From assembly GCA_021409285.1 (NCBI GenBank), contig JAGFND010000015.1, forward strand, positions 1 through 32,496: 32,496 bases of DNA, in the 5' to 3' direction. The position numbers and the translations under genes are program-made. The notes under the pieces were generated by a model. That model was given only the letters and a program-made list of their open reading frames with translations. It was not told where the DNA came from and ran no database searches. The DNA is from Candidatus Methanoperedens sp. GTDB lineage: Archaea > Halobacteriota > Methanosarcinia > Methanosarcinales > Methanoperedenaceae. Below, one piece after another: positions 22,799 to 31,912 of this stretch. Positions within the stretch are counted from its first letter, which is position 1, and each line of letters starts with the position of its first letter.

Positions 22799-23809
22799 AT
22801 GATTAAAGAGAACATAGCTAACATAGCTAAGTTATTAATCGTCGCAGGGGCAGCTCTTTCATTCATTCCGATCCACACCATTGTAGATCCAATTTATTGC
22901 GGGGCGTGCCACCCTGAACAAATGGATGAAATGAATACAACACACTTGGCGCATTTCTCACACGATATTTACGAAACTGCTGAAAAGATTGCAAATCCAA
23001 GTACAGCCAATCTAACTAAAGAAGAAGCCGATAGCTACGCTTGTCTGATGTGCCATGAAACATGGTATATTCGTGAAAAAGTCTATGTCAATGGTTACAC
23101 ACTGTCGCCTATTGTGAGCGGAAGCGGTACCTATAGACTGACTTTCAACGACATAGTTATACCGGGAACAAACATGTCTACGCAGTATGATCTTCCCGTC
23201 ACTGCCGATAGATTTTCAACCCAGTTTATACGACTTGGTACAGCCATTACAAACCCAACTGTCACAGTGCAAAATCCAGGCACTTCAGGCCTAACAACAG
23301 GGATTAAGTTGATACGCGATATTGATTACACGACTAACAGTACTGGTGTAATACTTGACGGTTCTTCAAGCCAGGTTTCAGCCTTATATAATGGAAACGG
23401 TTCATTGAAAATCACATACATCCTAACCTCAATTGAAGTAAGAAGCTTTAAAAATATTTGGGGAGAATTAAGTGCACTGTCACCCATACAAGGAGTATTT
23501 TATGATGATAAGATAGGAAGGGATACCTGCGAAAAATCGGAGATGGGACTATGTCATGCAGCTTCAACTGCTTTAGCAATGAACATGGCCGGTGGCGGCA
23601 TCTACTTCACTCATGAGATTGCATCTACGTCAACAGAATACACACCAAAACAGGTAAAAATGTGCGCAGTTTGCCATTTCAATATGCTGCCGCCTATGAC
23701 AGAAGAAGGTGAGTTAATTCCTGGCAATATTTCCCAAATGGAACCGATGTGGGCACATAAACAAATTCAATGCATCATGTGCCATTCTTATGCTGGAAAT
23801 TTAATCTAA
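22799..23809 (+). CDS. Membrane-anchored multiheme c-type cytochrome
   Basis: A 336-residue exported protein. An N-terminal signal or anchor (hydrophobic about 9-28) is followed by two CxxCH heme sites at Cys34-His38 (CGACH) and Cys82-His86 (CLMCH). A heme-free beta-rich segment (about 95-235) comes next, then CAVCH (289-293) and CIMCH (325-329). Between the halves is Cys244-x7-Cys252-His253, which may be an unusual heme site. Several spare histidines (49, 52, 55) could be distal ligands. It probably carries electrons outside the membrane. Few archaea make such proteins; ANME-2d and some Methanosarcinales and Archaeoglobales do. No cytochrome maturation genes are in the window, and the exact family is not recognised. 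Confidence 0.88.
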   Translation: MIKENIANIAKLLIVAGAALSFIPIHTIVDPIYCGACHPEQMDEMNTTHLAHFSHDIYETAEKIANPSTANLTKEEADSYACLMCHETWYIREKVYVNGYTLSPIVSGSGTYRLTFNDIVIPGTNMSTQYDLPVTADRFSTQFIRLGTAITNPTVTVQNPGTSGLTTGIKLIRDIDYTTNSTGVILDGSSSQVSALYNGNGSLKITYILTSIEVRSFKNIWGELSALSPIQGVFYDDKIGRDTCEKSEMGLCHAASTALAMNMAGGGIYFTHEIASTSTEYTPKQVKMCAVCHFNMLPPMTEEGELIPGNISQMEPMWAHKQIQCIMCHSYAGNLI

Positions 23810-23845
23810 TGAATTACCTCCGGCCTTATAGGCGGCGGTAATTCA
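23810..23845 (+). terminator. Hairpin after the cytochrome gene
   Basis: Immediately after the stop codon, TGAATTACC and GGTAATTCA form a 9-bp stem, extended by a partial GC-rich inner stem around the loop TTATA. No T-run follows on the plus strand, so it may stabilise or process the 3' end rather than act as a classical archaeal terminator. Confidence 0.5.
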
Positions 23846-24293
23846 TGTTAAAACAAAAAATGATTAACAAAATATGTAGGGATTGATGAGCTGACCCTTA
23901 CTTATTTTCCCCAAGGGCTTGCCGCATCTTCGCACAATTAAATTTGTGCTTGCTTTGCAGCAAATTGCGCTCCCCGCGCTTTCTTAAAGCACCCAATTGG
24001 GAGAAATCTTAGTCGAGTCACTTCCTTTTAGACCTTGCTTGGTCACAGGACAATTACATCCGAGAAACTTGGAAATTTAAATATATTTCCAATAATGCCT
24101 CTTCTGCCGATTCCTCGCTAGCTCATCATAGCGTGCCCCATATCACATTCAATTCATGATATGGTAATTGATTATTTTTGTTTTACTAATTCAAATAGTT
24201 TTTGATAACAAAATTGATAAAAATTATGATAAGCAAGGATGATCTGTTAGAAGTTTTGAATTCATAGGCACTACACCATATCAAAAAATAGAT
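23846..24293. other. Gene-free stretch with a GC-richer, structured island
   Basis: No convincing gene was found in about 450 bp on either strand; the longest frames are under 40 residues with no start site. Between about 23925 and 24005 the sequence is richer in G+C than its surroundings and holds local inverted repeats: GCACAA-ttaaat-TTGTGC (23932-23949) and CCCAATTGGG (23992-24001). A further one, GGAAAT...ATTTCC, lies at about 24070-24090. It could be a non-coding RNA or a decayed element. Confidence 0.4.
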
Positions 24294-25502
24294 TTATTGA
24301 AAGCGTAATCCAAAAATTGAATTCAAGGACAAGAGAATTTCAAGTATCTTTTCAGATGATCTTTTATTTAAATTCATATATCTGACTTTCTCAACTAACT
24401 CTTCCAATAACCTTAATCCTTCCCCCGAATTCAGATTATCGTCCATCACCCGCTCAAACTTCTTCTTAAATTTTAGAGCTATTTTCTCTGCATCATCACT
24501 GCCGTTAGCGTTCTTGAGTTTCTCAATCGTACTCTGTATATTCTTGATCTTTCTTCCTGCATCCTCTAATCCCTCGAATGTGAAATTCAACCGTTTCCTG
24601 TAGCTTTGCGAAAGCAAAAGGTACTTTATCGCCATCGGATCATATCCTTTTCCAAGAAGGTCGCGCAGGGTAAAGAAATTCCCCGCGGATTTAGACATTT
24701 TTTTGCCTTCGACCATAAGATGCCGGCAGTGGAGCCAGTATTTTGAAGGATTATTTCCGAACGCCCCGAAATTCTGTGCGATAACGGATTCATGATGCGG
24801 GTAAATATTATCCACGCCGCCCACATGAATATCAAAACGAGTGCCAAGATGCTTCGTGCTCATTGCCGAGCATTCAATATGCCATCCAGGACGTCCTTTT
24901 CCAAGTTCAGTTTCCCAGAAAACATTACCATCTTTCTTCTCGTATGATTTCCAGAGAGCAAAATCCGAGAGTATCCCGGAGTCTTCTCCCCATTCATCAC
25001 GTTTTATCTTTCTTTTCCCTGCTTTTAAGGTTAAATGCGAAAGTTTTCCCCAGCCCTTGAATTTTGACACATCGTAATAAACTGAACCATCTTTTCCACA
25101 GTATGCATAACCCTTATCCATATTTCTCTTTATTATCTCGATGATCTCCGGGATATGTTCCGTGGCTTTTGAGAAAACGTCAGCATGCATTAATCCCAGG
25201 GTATCCATATCCTCAAAAAAAACTTTTGAATAAAATTCTGTCAGGTCCCCAAGCATTTTTCCATATTTTTTGGCTGTGGCTATCGCCTTATCCTCAACAT
25301 CAGTCAGATTCATGACCCTTTTTACGCTGTAACCTTTCCACCTGATATAACGCACGAGTACATCCTCAAATGCAAAAGTCCTGAAATTACCGATATGTGA
25401 ATACTGGTATACGGATGGGCCACAGGTGTAGATGCCAACAACATCCCCAAGAGGTCTGAAGGTTTCTTTTTTTCTTGTAAGTGAATTATAAAGCTTAAGC
25501 AA
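24294..25502 (-). CDS. cysS: Cysteinyl-tRNA synthetase
   Basis: A 402-residue class I synthetase charging tRNA-Cys. HIGN (36-39) and KMSKS (268-272) are the ATP-binding motifs. The zinc ligands Cys27, Cys211 (HIECS) and the histidine/glutamate pair in PHHES (236-239) select cysteine. It is shorter than the roughly 460 residues of E. coli CysS, as the C-terminal anticodon-region extension is reduced. Translation begins at TTG 25502: AGGAGG lies six bases upstream inside the last codons of the permease gene, and the permease stop touches the TTG. It is last in a run with an ABC exporter. Confidence 0.95.
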   Translation of the reverse strand: MLKLYNSLTRKKETFRPLGDVVGIYTCGPSVYQYSHIGNFRTFAFEDVLVRYIRWKGYSVKRVMNLTDVEDKAIATAKKYGKMLGDLTEFYSKVFFEDMDTLGLMHADVFSKATEHIPEIIEIIKRNMDKGYAYCGKDGSVYYDVSKFKGWGKLSHLTLKAGKRKIKRDEWGEDSGILSDFALWKSYEKKDGNVFWETELGKGRPGWHIECSAMSTKHLGTRFDIHVGGVDNIYPHHESVIAQNFGAFGNNPSKYWLHCRHLMVEGKKMSKSAGNFFTLRDLLGKGYDPMAIKYLLLSQSYRKRLNFTFEGLEDAGRKIKNIQSTIEKLKNANGSDDAEKIALKFKKKFERVMDDNLNSGEGLRLLEELVEKVRYMNLNKRSSEKILEILLSLNSIFGLRFQ

Positions 25503-26249
25503 TTACATCCTCCTGAAACTCCATACACCTGCTGCCATTGTGATCATGGCAAAAAGGAGCATTATCGAAAGATCATACAATAACGAAAACTTGAATATCC
25601 CCAGGATAATTCCACGTACAGCATCAACGCCATAAGTCAGCGGATTGATATAAGTGATCGCGTAAAGCCACCGTGGGAGGTTGTTGACAGGGAAAAGCGC
25701 GCCGCTAAAGAAGAACATGGGCCACATGACAAAATTTATAACAAGGCTGAACCCTTCAGGATTGTTAAGGTTCGCACCGATAACGAGCCCGATGCTTACC
25801 ATCGCGATCGCAATCAAAAGAAGTGTAAGAAAGGACTCGATTATGATCAGGGGGGTTAAAGGGACATTAATAAACAGGCCGATAATCAACAGGAATACCA
25901 CCTGTATCATAGCATCGGTTGCCCCACCAAGCATCTTTCCGGCAAAAACGCTTGCTCTTGACACGGGCGCTACAAGCACTTCTTTTAAGAAATCAAGTTT
26001 CCTGTCCCATATAATATATATCCCGTAAAAAAGGGACGTGAAAAGAACACTCATTACAATTATTCCAGGATATATGAAAACCTGGTATGGATAGCCCTGA
26101 ATAACATCCACGGTCGAACCAATGCCAGCCCCTAAACCAAATAACCACAGAAGCGGTGAGGCTATAGATGAGATGATGCGCTCTTTTTCTCTTGCATATA
26201 TCTTTGCCTCTCGCAGCCATACTGCATAGATGGCTTCTATCTCGCTCAT
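25503..26249 (-). CDS. ABC-2 type transporter permease
   Basis: A 248-residue membrane protein with six segments, the first near residues 25-45. The segment MLGGATDAMIQVVFLLIIGLF and the later NFVMWPMFFFSGALFPVNNLPRW are typical of the ABC-2 exporter family. The ATG overlaps the stop of the ATPase gene by four bases, so the two form one transporter, probably an exporter of a lipid, drug-like compound or polysaccharide; the substrate is unknown. It ends at the ribosome site of cysS. Confidence 0.94.
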   Translation of the reverse strand: MSEIEAIYAVWLREAKIYAREKERIISSIASPLLWLFGLGAGIGSTVDVIQGYPYQVFIYPGIIVMSVLFTSLFYGIYIIWDRKLDFLKEVLVAPVSRASVFAGKMLGGATDAMIQVVFLLIIGLFINVPLTPLIIIESFLTLLLIAIAMVSIGLVIGANLNNPEGFSLVINFVMWPMFFFSGALFPVNNLPRWLYAITYINPLTYGVDAVRGIILGIFKFSLLYDLSIMLLFAMITMAAGVWSFRRM

Positions 26250-27199
26250 TTTTTCATCATCCTTTCCCAGAATCCGCCCTCTGCCTCACCCTCTCGGATC
26301 TCTCTTCCAGTATAATACATAAATACATCGCTAAGAGTCCCGCTTCTTACTTCGACAGAATCGATCTGGCCGGTATGAGCCAGAAGGTCCTGGAGATGCT
26401 TACTTGCATCCTTGATAGAAATAAAGAGCAAACCATCTTTTTCCTGGACATTCATCACATAATCAAGTTTCCTTATCTTTTCTTTATCAGGATTCTTTTG
26501 TTTCAGTTTTACTATGTCGCCAACAATCCTGTTCTTCAATGTCTGCGGCGAATCAAGAGCCACTATTTTCCCGTAATCTATAATGGCGACCCTGTCGCAT
26601 AATTGTTCCGCCTCTTCCATATAATGTGTGGTAAGAAGTACTGTCATGCACTCTTTTTCAGCCAGCTCCTTGATATAGTCCCAGATATGTTCCCTTGTCT
26701 GCGGATCAAGTCCGAGAGTAGGCTCATCAAGAAAAAGGATCTTCGGATGATGCATTATGCCGCGGGCAAGTTCAAGCCGCCGCCGCATTCCTCCTGAGTA
26801 AGTATTCACAAGATCGTCAGCGCGCTTCTCAAGGTTCACAATAGCCAGGACTTCCTCAATTCTTTGCTTTCTTAATTCACGCGGAACTCCAAAAAGAAGG
26901 TTATGCATGGAAAGGTTCTCACGTCCTGTAAGAAGGTCGTCCACGCTTGGCTGCTGGAATACGATACCAATGGATTTCCTGACCTTTGAAGGTTCTTTAA
27001 CGATGTCAAAACCATTCACCCATGCCCTGCCGGATGTGGGTTTCAGGATAGTGCACAGCATTGATATAAGGGTGGTCTTGCCGGCTCCGTTTGGCCCGAG
27101 AAGCCCGAATATCTCGCCTTCCTCTATATCAAGATTCATTCCATCGACTGCTATTATTTTACCGTAAGATTTGGCAAGAGCCCGGGTCTTTATGACCAT
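26246..27199 (-). CDS. ABC transporter ATP-binding protein (DrrA-like)
   Basis: A 317-residue ATPase. Walker A is GPNGAGKTT (about 35-43), the signature is YSGGMRRRLELARG, Walker B is ILFLDEPTLGLD, and the switch histidine is in LLTTHYMEEAEQL. A C-terminal extension of about 90 residues, ending MYYTGREIREGEAEGG, resembles that of DrrA/CcmA-type exporters. It pairs with the permease encoded next. It starts 45 bp after an OB-fold gene on the same strand, and the three may share a promoter. Confidence 0.95.
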   Translation of the reverse strand: MVIKTRALAKSYGKIIAVDGMNLDIEEGEIFGLLGPNGAGKTTLISMLCTILKPTSGRAWVNGFDIVKEPSKVRKSIGIVFQQPSVDDLLTGRENLSMHNLLFGVPRELRKQRIEEVLAIVNLEKRADDLVNTYSGGMRRRLELARGIMHHPKILFLDEPTLGLDPQTREHIWDYIKELAEKECMTVLLTTHYMEEAEQLCDRVAIIDYGKIVALDSPQTLKNRIVGDIVKLKQKNPDKEKIRKLDYVMNVQEKDGLLFISIKDASKHLQDLLAHTGQIDSVEVRSGTLSDVFMYYTGREIREGEAEGGFWERMMKK

Positions 27200-27244
27200 A
27201 CCTGATTATATGAATGTAATAGATAAAAAATTAATCTTTTTTAT

Positions 27245-27607
27245 TCACAAAAGAACAACATCTTTTGCGTTCTCAACTACAATTTCCCTTGCATTCCTGT
27301 ATTCCTGGACTTTTCCAGCAATTCTTATTTTGTCCCCCTTTTTCACAAAATCGTAAACTTCTTTAGCGCCATTATCTTTTTGAATGAATACTTTTATATT
27401 CAGGTTCGAGATCGTCAAAATGAGATTATCGCCTTTTCCTGTCATCTGTTTTGAAAGAACGGTTCCTTCTGCATAAATACTTTCTCCAATCTTCGTATCC
27501 TGGGAATAAGCGGTTTTTTGTGTTGAAAAACCAAGATAACCGATCGTGAGAGAAAGCGCAGCCATTATGAGAAGGACAATTACTATTTTTTCTTCTTTTT
27601 GCATCAT
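27245..27607 (-). CDS. Membrane-anchored OB-fold protein
   Basis: A 120-residue protein with an N-terminal hydrophobic anchor (about 8-26) followed by a small OB-fold like domain: IYAEGTVLSKQM, LILTISNLNIKVFI, GDKIRIAGKVQEYRNAREIVVENAKDVVLL. The closing pattern matches nucleic-acid-binding OB folds of the tRNA_anti type, but exported versions also bind other ligands. Two adjacent Met codons could start it. It precedes the ABC exporter on the same strand and might act with it on the outer face; this is inferred from position only. Confidence 0.8.
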   Translation of the reverse strand: MMQKEEKIVIVLLIMAALSLTIGYLGFSTQKTAYSQDTKIGESIYAEGTVLSKQMTGKGDNLILTISNLNIKVFIQKDNGAKEVYDFVKKGDKIRIAGKVQEYRNAREIVVENAKDVVLL

Positions 27608-27715
27608 TTTTCTATAACTCCAGGGTTAGTTTTGAGCATTTCACTTCAATATAAGATATAAAACCTTTCATAGAAGACAAGCCTCAATGTCCAATACTCA
27701 TCATTATAAGGATAA

Positions 27716-27725
27716 TAATATATAG
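27716..27725 (+). promoter_or_regulatory. TATA box of the pilus/secretion genes
   Basis: TAATATATAG lies about 28 nt before the ATG at 27750, which indicates a leaderless transcript; no ribosome-binding sequence precedes the ATG. Confidence 0.45.
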
Positions 27726-27749
27726 TTTGATAATCAAAACATTACATTC

Positions 27750-29393
27750 ATGATTAAACTGAAGATTTCTGATAAAATTACCGGATTTATAAAGCTTCTT
27801 CAGGATGTGATAAAAGAAGTCCGGGTTGTTGATGGCAGAGTCAAAGAGATCCCGATGTATGACGAAAGCATGTATGGGGAGATCGTAACTTTTGTTCCAC
27901 CGGTAGATTTCGAAGTGGTTGAGCAATCCTGGATCATGAAACCATTTGTCCTTGTAACGATAATGAATAAAAGGGCCATACATAAGAATATATATTATGT
28001 ATCAGAGCCTGCTCTTGATAATTTTGAAAATGAACTTTTCATTAGAATAATTGAGAATCTCAAGATATTTCTTCTTGACAATGAGATCAATATGGAAAGC
28101 ATGGATAAAGAGCTAATTCTTTACAATAATTATATAAAACTCCTCAATATATATGGTATCAAGCTGGAAACCCGATCCATGTATAAGATCTGGTATTACA
28201 TTAGAAGGGTTTATGTGGGTTATGATAAACTTGACGCCCTCGTAAAAGATCCAATGATCGAAGATATATCGTGTGTTGGATATGACACGCCTGTATATCT
28301 CTATCATAGAAAATACATTAATATTGAAACCAACGTTGTTTTCAAAGAAGAAGAACTCAATAGCATGATAATGAAGCTTGCACAGTTATGCGGGAAATCG
28401 ATATCTACCGGATATCCCATTATGAATGCAAGGCTGCCGGATGGATCACGCCTTGAGGCTACACTGGGTCGTGAGGTCACGACCCGTGGCGGCACTATCA
28501 CTATCCGGAAATTCAGGGAATTGCCTTTTACACCTCCCGATCTCGTAAAATACGGGACTTTCAACACAGAGGTTATTGCATATCTCTGGCTTGCAGTCGA
28601 GAATAATAAAAGTGCAATATTCGTGGGAGCGACAGCTGCAGGAAAGACCACAACCCTGAATGCGATATCGCTTTTTATTCCTTCTGAATCAAAGGTAATA
28701 ACTATAGAAGACACAAGAGAGATCACTTTATATCACAGGAACTGGATCCCTGGAGTTGTAAGGGATACCTTCATGGGGCAGGAAGCAGCGGCAATAGACA
28801 TGTTTGAGCTTCTTCGTTCAGCGCTGCGGCAGCGTCCTGAGTACCTGATTGTCGGAGAAGTCAGAGGCAAGGAAGCCTATACTTTGTTCCAGGCAATGAA
28901 TACAGGGCATACTACATATTCGACCATGCATGCAGACAGCATACAGGCGGCGGTGAACAGATTGCTGAACGAACCTATAAACGTGCCTCTTATGATGCTG
29001 AGTTCTCTTGATATAATGACCGTGCAGGTTCTGAAATACGTTGGCGGAAGGAGAGTGCGAAGGCTTGAATCCCTTTCAGAGTTGGTGGGCATCGATCCCT
29101 CAAGCGGCAATATAAGCATACGGGATATCTACACATGGAATCCCTCCAACGATACGATAGAACGGTCGGGCTCATCAAGAGTCCTTGAAGAAATAATGCT
29201 CAGCCGGGGCTGGAGCAGGGAGAAGATAAATAAAGAATTAAAAAATAGAGAGACTGTTCTGAAATATATGATGGATAACGATATCGGTGATTACCGTGAC
29301 GTTTCACTAATAATCAGGATGTACTCTACTGAGCCTGAGAATGTTATAAACCTGATAAATGAAGGAAAAACCCTTGTATTAGAAGGTAAATGA
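27750..29393 (+). CDS. Type II/IV secretion system ATPase (archaeal pilus assembly ATPase)
   Basis: A 547-residue hexameric motor of the GspE/TadA/ArlI family. The N-terminal domain holds the archaeal block DKLDALVKDPMIEDISCVG; the RecA core has Walker A GATAAGKTTT (about 292-301), the Asp box EDTREI, Walker B LIVGEVRGKEA (about 367-377) and the His box TGHTTYSTMHADS. The region after the core (about 440-547) is longer than in minimal ATPases. Its stop overlaps the start of the platform gene by four bases. It should drive assembly of type IV pili or secretion; it is not obviously the archaellum motor, because no archaellin genes are present. Confidence 0.94.
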   Translation: MIKLKISDKITGFIKLLQDVIKEVRVVDGRVKEIPMYDESMYGEIVTFVPPVDFEVVEQSWIMKPFVLVTIMNKRAIHKNIYYVSEPALDNFENELFIRIIENLKIFLLDNEINMESMDKELILYNNYIKLLNIYGIKLETRSMYKIWYYIRRVYVGYDKLDALVKDPMIEDISCVGYDTPVYLYHRKYINIETNVVFKEEELNSMIMKLAQLCGKSISTGYPIMNARLPDGSRLEATLGREVTTRGGTITIRKFRELPFTPPDLVKYGTFNTEVIAYLWLAVENNKSAIFVGATAAGKTTTLNAISLFIPSESKVITIEDTREITLYHRNWIPGVVRDTFMGQEAAAIDMFELLRSALRQRPEYLIVGEVRGKEAYTLFQAMNTGHTTYSTMHADSIQAAVNRLLNEPINVPLMMLSSLDIMTVQVLKYVGGRRVRRLESLSELVGIDPSSGNISIRDIYTWNPSNDTIERSGSSRVLEEIMLSRGWSREKINKELKNRETVLKYMMDNDIGDYRDVSLIIRMYSTEPENVINLINEGKTLVLEGK

Positions 29394-31246
29394 ACATCTA
29401 TATTTTAGATCGCTTATCATACAGGATTTTTGGAAAATACGTAACTGCAAAACGCGGGGAATATGCTGAACTATCTAAAAAGTTATTGCAGGCCCGCATA
29501 AATGTGCCTTTTGATATTTATGTCTCAAGAGCGTATTTTCTATCGATCCTGTTCTCGTTGCCTCTTGGACTGTTATTATATTTTCTTTTAGGGGAAGTTT
29601 TCACATCTTTTTTCGGAAGTGTTTTATTCCTTATGATACCTCTCTTTGCATTTTTTTCCGGTTTTTCTATTTATAAATTGCTTCTTCTTTATCCTTCATT
29701 TGAAGCAAAACTCAGGGGCCGTAAAATTGATATCGTTTTGCCTCATGCAATCGCACTAATGCATGCGCTGAGCCGGGGTAGTAATGATATAATCAGCTTT
29801 TTTGAAGTTATCTCAAAAAACAAAGCTATTTATGGAGAAGTCTCAAAAGAGATCAGGAGCATACCTATAGATACCGAAATATTAAACATCGACCTCAGGA
29901 CAGCCCTTAAAAACTCAGCGGCAAACTCACCCTCTGAAAGTTTCAAGAATTTTCTTGAAAGCCTTTCCACTATCATAACATGCGGGGGGAACCTTGTTGC
30001 ATTTTTTCTAACCAAATCCGAGCAATACAGGCTGAAAGCGCTTGATGAGAATAAGGCGTTCATGGATACACTGGGGCTTTTCTCTGAGATATATGTCACG
30101 GGTTTCGCGGCAGGCCCACTTTTTATAATTGTGCTGCTTGTGGTTCTCGGTTTGGTCGGAGGAACAAAATACGTTCTGCTTCTTGGTATTATTTATCTTT
30201 TTATACCTGGTGGTTCGATACTTTTCATACTTTTCCTTTCATCCATCACAGAAGGAACAGGTTCGAATTGTCCTGCAGGGAATGAGGACGGTTACAGAGA
30301 AAAAACCAGAAATCCAGTTATACAAAAGGCAGAATTGCGGATGAAGATATATGATCTTTTAAAAAACCCAATAAAAAATTTGATTGAATTACCAGAGAGG
30401 GTGCTGTACATTACGATACCGGCCGGACTGATATTTTTTGCGGCTGCCACGTATAATAATTACGGCCTTGAGTTCAATGAGCTTGTATATAAAGTCGATG
30501 ATTTTCTCATTTTCACAGTTTTCATAATTCTCTTTCCTTATATGCTGCTTGTGGAAGCACATTTTAGAAGGATTAAGAAAATATCCGATAATTTTCCTGA
30601 CCTCCTGAACCGGCTCGCCAATCTTCATGAATCTGGTCTTACGCTCATATCCTCTATAAAGCGTCTGGGAACATCCAATCTCGGAATACTGAACAACGAA
30701 GTTGCCAGGATGAACACTGATATTGAGTTAAGCGGAAGCATTGTCGATGCATTTAGAAATTTTGGCGAACGCGTGAATACTGTTTCGGTAAAAAGAGTGG
30801 TCTTATTGATCGAGAATGCAAGCAGGATAACCGGTAACATCAAGGAAAACCTTGTAATAGCTGCGACTGACGCAAACTCTCTCAAGTCTCTAGAAGAAGA
30901 GAGAAAAAGATTTACACAGATGCACATAATCATTTTATACATCACATTTTTTGTTTTTCTATATGTAATATATTCTCTGGTCACACAATTCCTTCCTGAA
31001 GTCCCGGGTGTTTCATCAAATGCGGTCCAGGAGATCGTTGGTGAGGGAATCGCTTTTTCAGGCATAGATAAGCAGCTCTATGTGAGGCTTTTCTTCCATG
31101 CTTCAATACTTGAAGGATTTTTTTCCGGTCTTGTTGCCGGACAGATCGGTGAGAACGATGCAAGGCTCGGTTTGAAACACAGTGTCGTCATGATAATGTC
31201 AGCATATCTTCTATTCATGTTCATTCCCAATAACTTCACTGGATAG
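29390..31246 (+). CDS. Type II secretion system F family membrane platform (TadC/ArlJ-like)
   Basis: A 618-residue membrane protein with two T2SSF-type halves: about 1-290, with segments near 50-95 and 235-290, and about 335-618, with segments near 340-390 and 510-618. Conserved DIVLPHAIALMHALSRG and DNFPDLLNRLANLHESGLTLISSI are the cytosolic T2SSF signatures. The tandem form is typical of archaeal pilus platforms. The central hydrophilic linker TEGTGSNCPAGNEDG is unusual in having a cysteine. It is coupled to the ATPase by an ATGA overlap. No pilin genes follow; after its stop comes an integrase remnant. Confidence 0.92.
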   Translation: MNIYILDRLSYRIFGKYVTAKRGEYAELSKKLLQARINVPFDIYVSRAYFLSILFSLPLGLLLYFLLGEVFTSFFGSVLFLMIPLFAFFSGFSIYKLLLLYPSFEAKLRGRKIDIVLPHAIALMHALSRGSNDIISFFEVISKNKAIYGEVSKEIRSIPIDTEILNIDLRTALKNSAANSPSESFKNFLESLSTIITCGGNLVAFFLTKSEQYRLKALDENKAFMDTLGLFSEIYVTGFAAGPLFIIVLLVVLGLVGGTKYVLLLGIIYLFIPGGSILFILFLSSITEGTGSNCPAGNEDGYREKTRNPVIQKAELRMKIYDLLKNPIKNLIELPERVLYITIPAGLIFFAAATYNNYGLEFNELVYKVDDFLIFTVFIILFPYMLLVEAHFRRIKKISDNFPDLLNRLANLHESGLTLISSIKRLGTSNLGILNNEVARMNTDIELSGSIVDAFRNFGERVNTVSVKRVVLLIENASRITGNIKENLVIAATDANSLKSLEEERKRFTQMHIIILYITFFVFLYVIYSLVTQFLPEVPGVSSNAVQEIVGEGIAFSGIDKQLYVRLFFHASILEGFFSGLVAGQIGENDARLGLKHSVVMIMSAYLLFMFIPNNFTG

Positions 31247-31261
31247 AAGAATATTTATTTA

Positions 31262-31912
31262 AAGACATTGGAAAGCCTGAAATAGTCACATGGACAAGCG
31301 CCGGATATAGAAAAGTCATCCTTCCTTTTAGTTCTCAATATATCAAAATCTAAAAACATACACAGCATCAGTAAAAGATGATACTGTTTTCAGGTTATCC
31401 TATTCTGCTACAATTCTTGATATAAAACAAATAGCAAAGAAAGCAGGAATAGAGAAACCTATAAGCCCGCATAAACTCCGACATGCTCAAGCCACTGACA
31501 TGGTTAAAAGAGCCTATAATGAAGCCATAATCAGAAAGAAATTAGGATGGACACCCACAAGTTCAATGATAGCGAGATATCAGCATCTGAATGATGAAGA
31601 TGTAATCAATGCAACCTTAGAAAATACCGGAAAGCTGCCACAAAATGCCAGCCCCAGGATTGAGATAAAAGAAGCTGAAAGATTAAACTTTGTAGATGCA
31701 GCCATGCGTTTTCGAAGCTATCCGATGATAATGAGACCTTGAAAGAACGACTCATCAAACAAGAAGAAAGACAGAAAGAATTGGAATCATTGATCTTGAA
31801 ACTAACACGTTCACATGATTTTTATGATGTTATGGAATATGAAAAAGATATGGAAGAAGATGATATGATTGATGCAGAGTTAGATGATGAAGACAAGAAA
31901 GGTAAGAGTTAA
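31262..31912 (+). pseudogene. Decayed tyrosine recombinase (C-terminal remnant)
   Basis: Three reading frames carry pieces of one integrase. From 31262 a stretch reads GYRKVILPFSSQYIKI then stop. The next frame (about 31353-31742) contains the catalytic end: the H-x-x-R motif PHKLRHAQAT, the GW of KKLGWTP, and the nucleophile Tyr in MIARYQHL. From about 31678 a third frame continues with KLCRCSHAFSKLSDDNETLKERLIKQ to a TAA at 31910, a Cys pair plus coiled-coil tail common in archaeal integrases. The N-terminal domain and first catalytic arginine are missing, so at least two frameshifts and a truncation have inactivated it. Its sequence differs from the integrase at the left edge. Confidence 0.8.

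Noticed and set aside
23900-24130. RNase P, SRP or box C/D RNA
   Set aside because: The conserved core sequences of RNase P and SRP RNAs are absent, and an ATGATGA on the minus strand has no matching D box at a proper distance.
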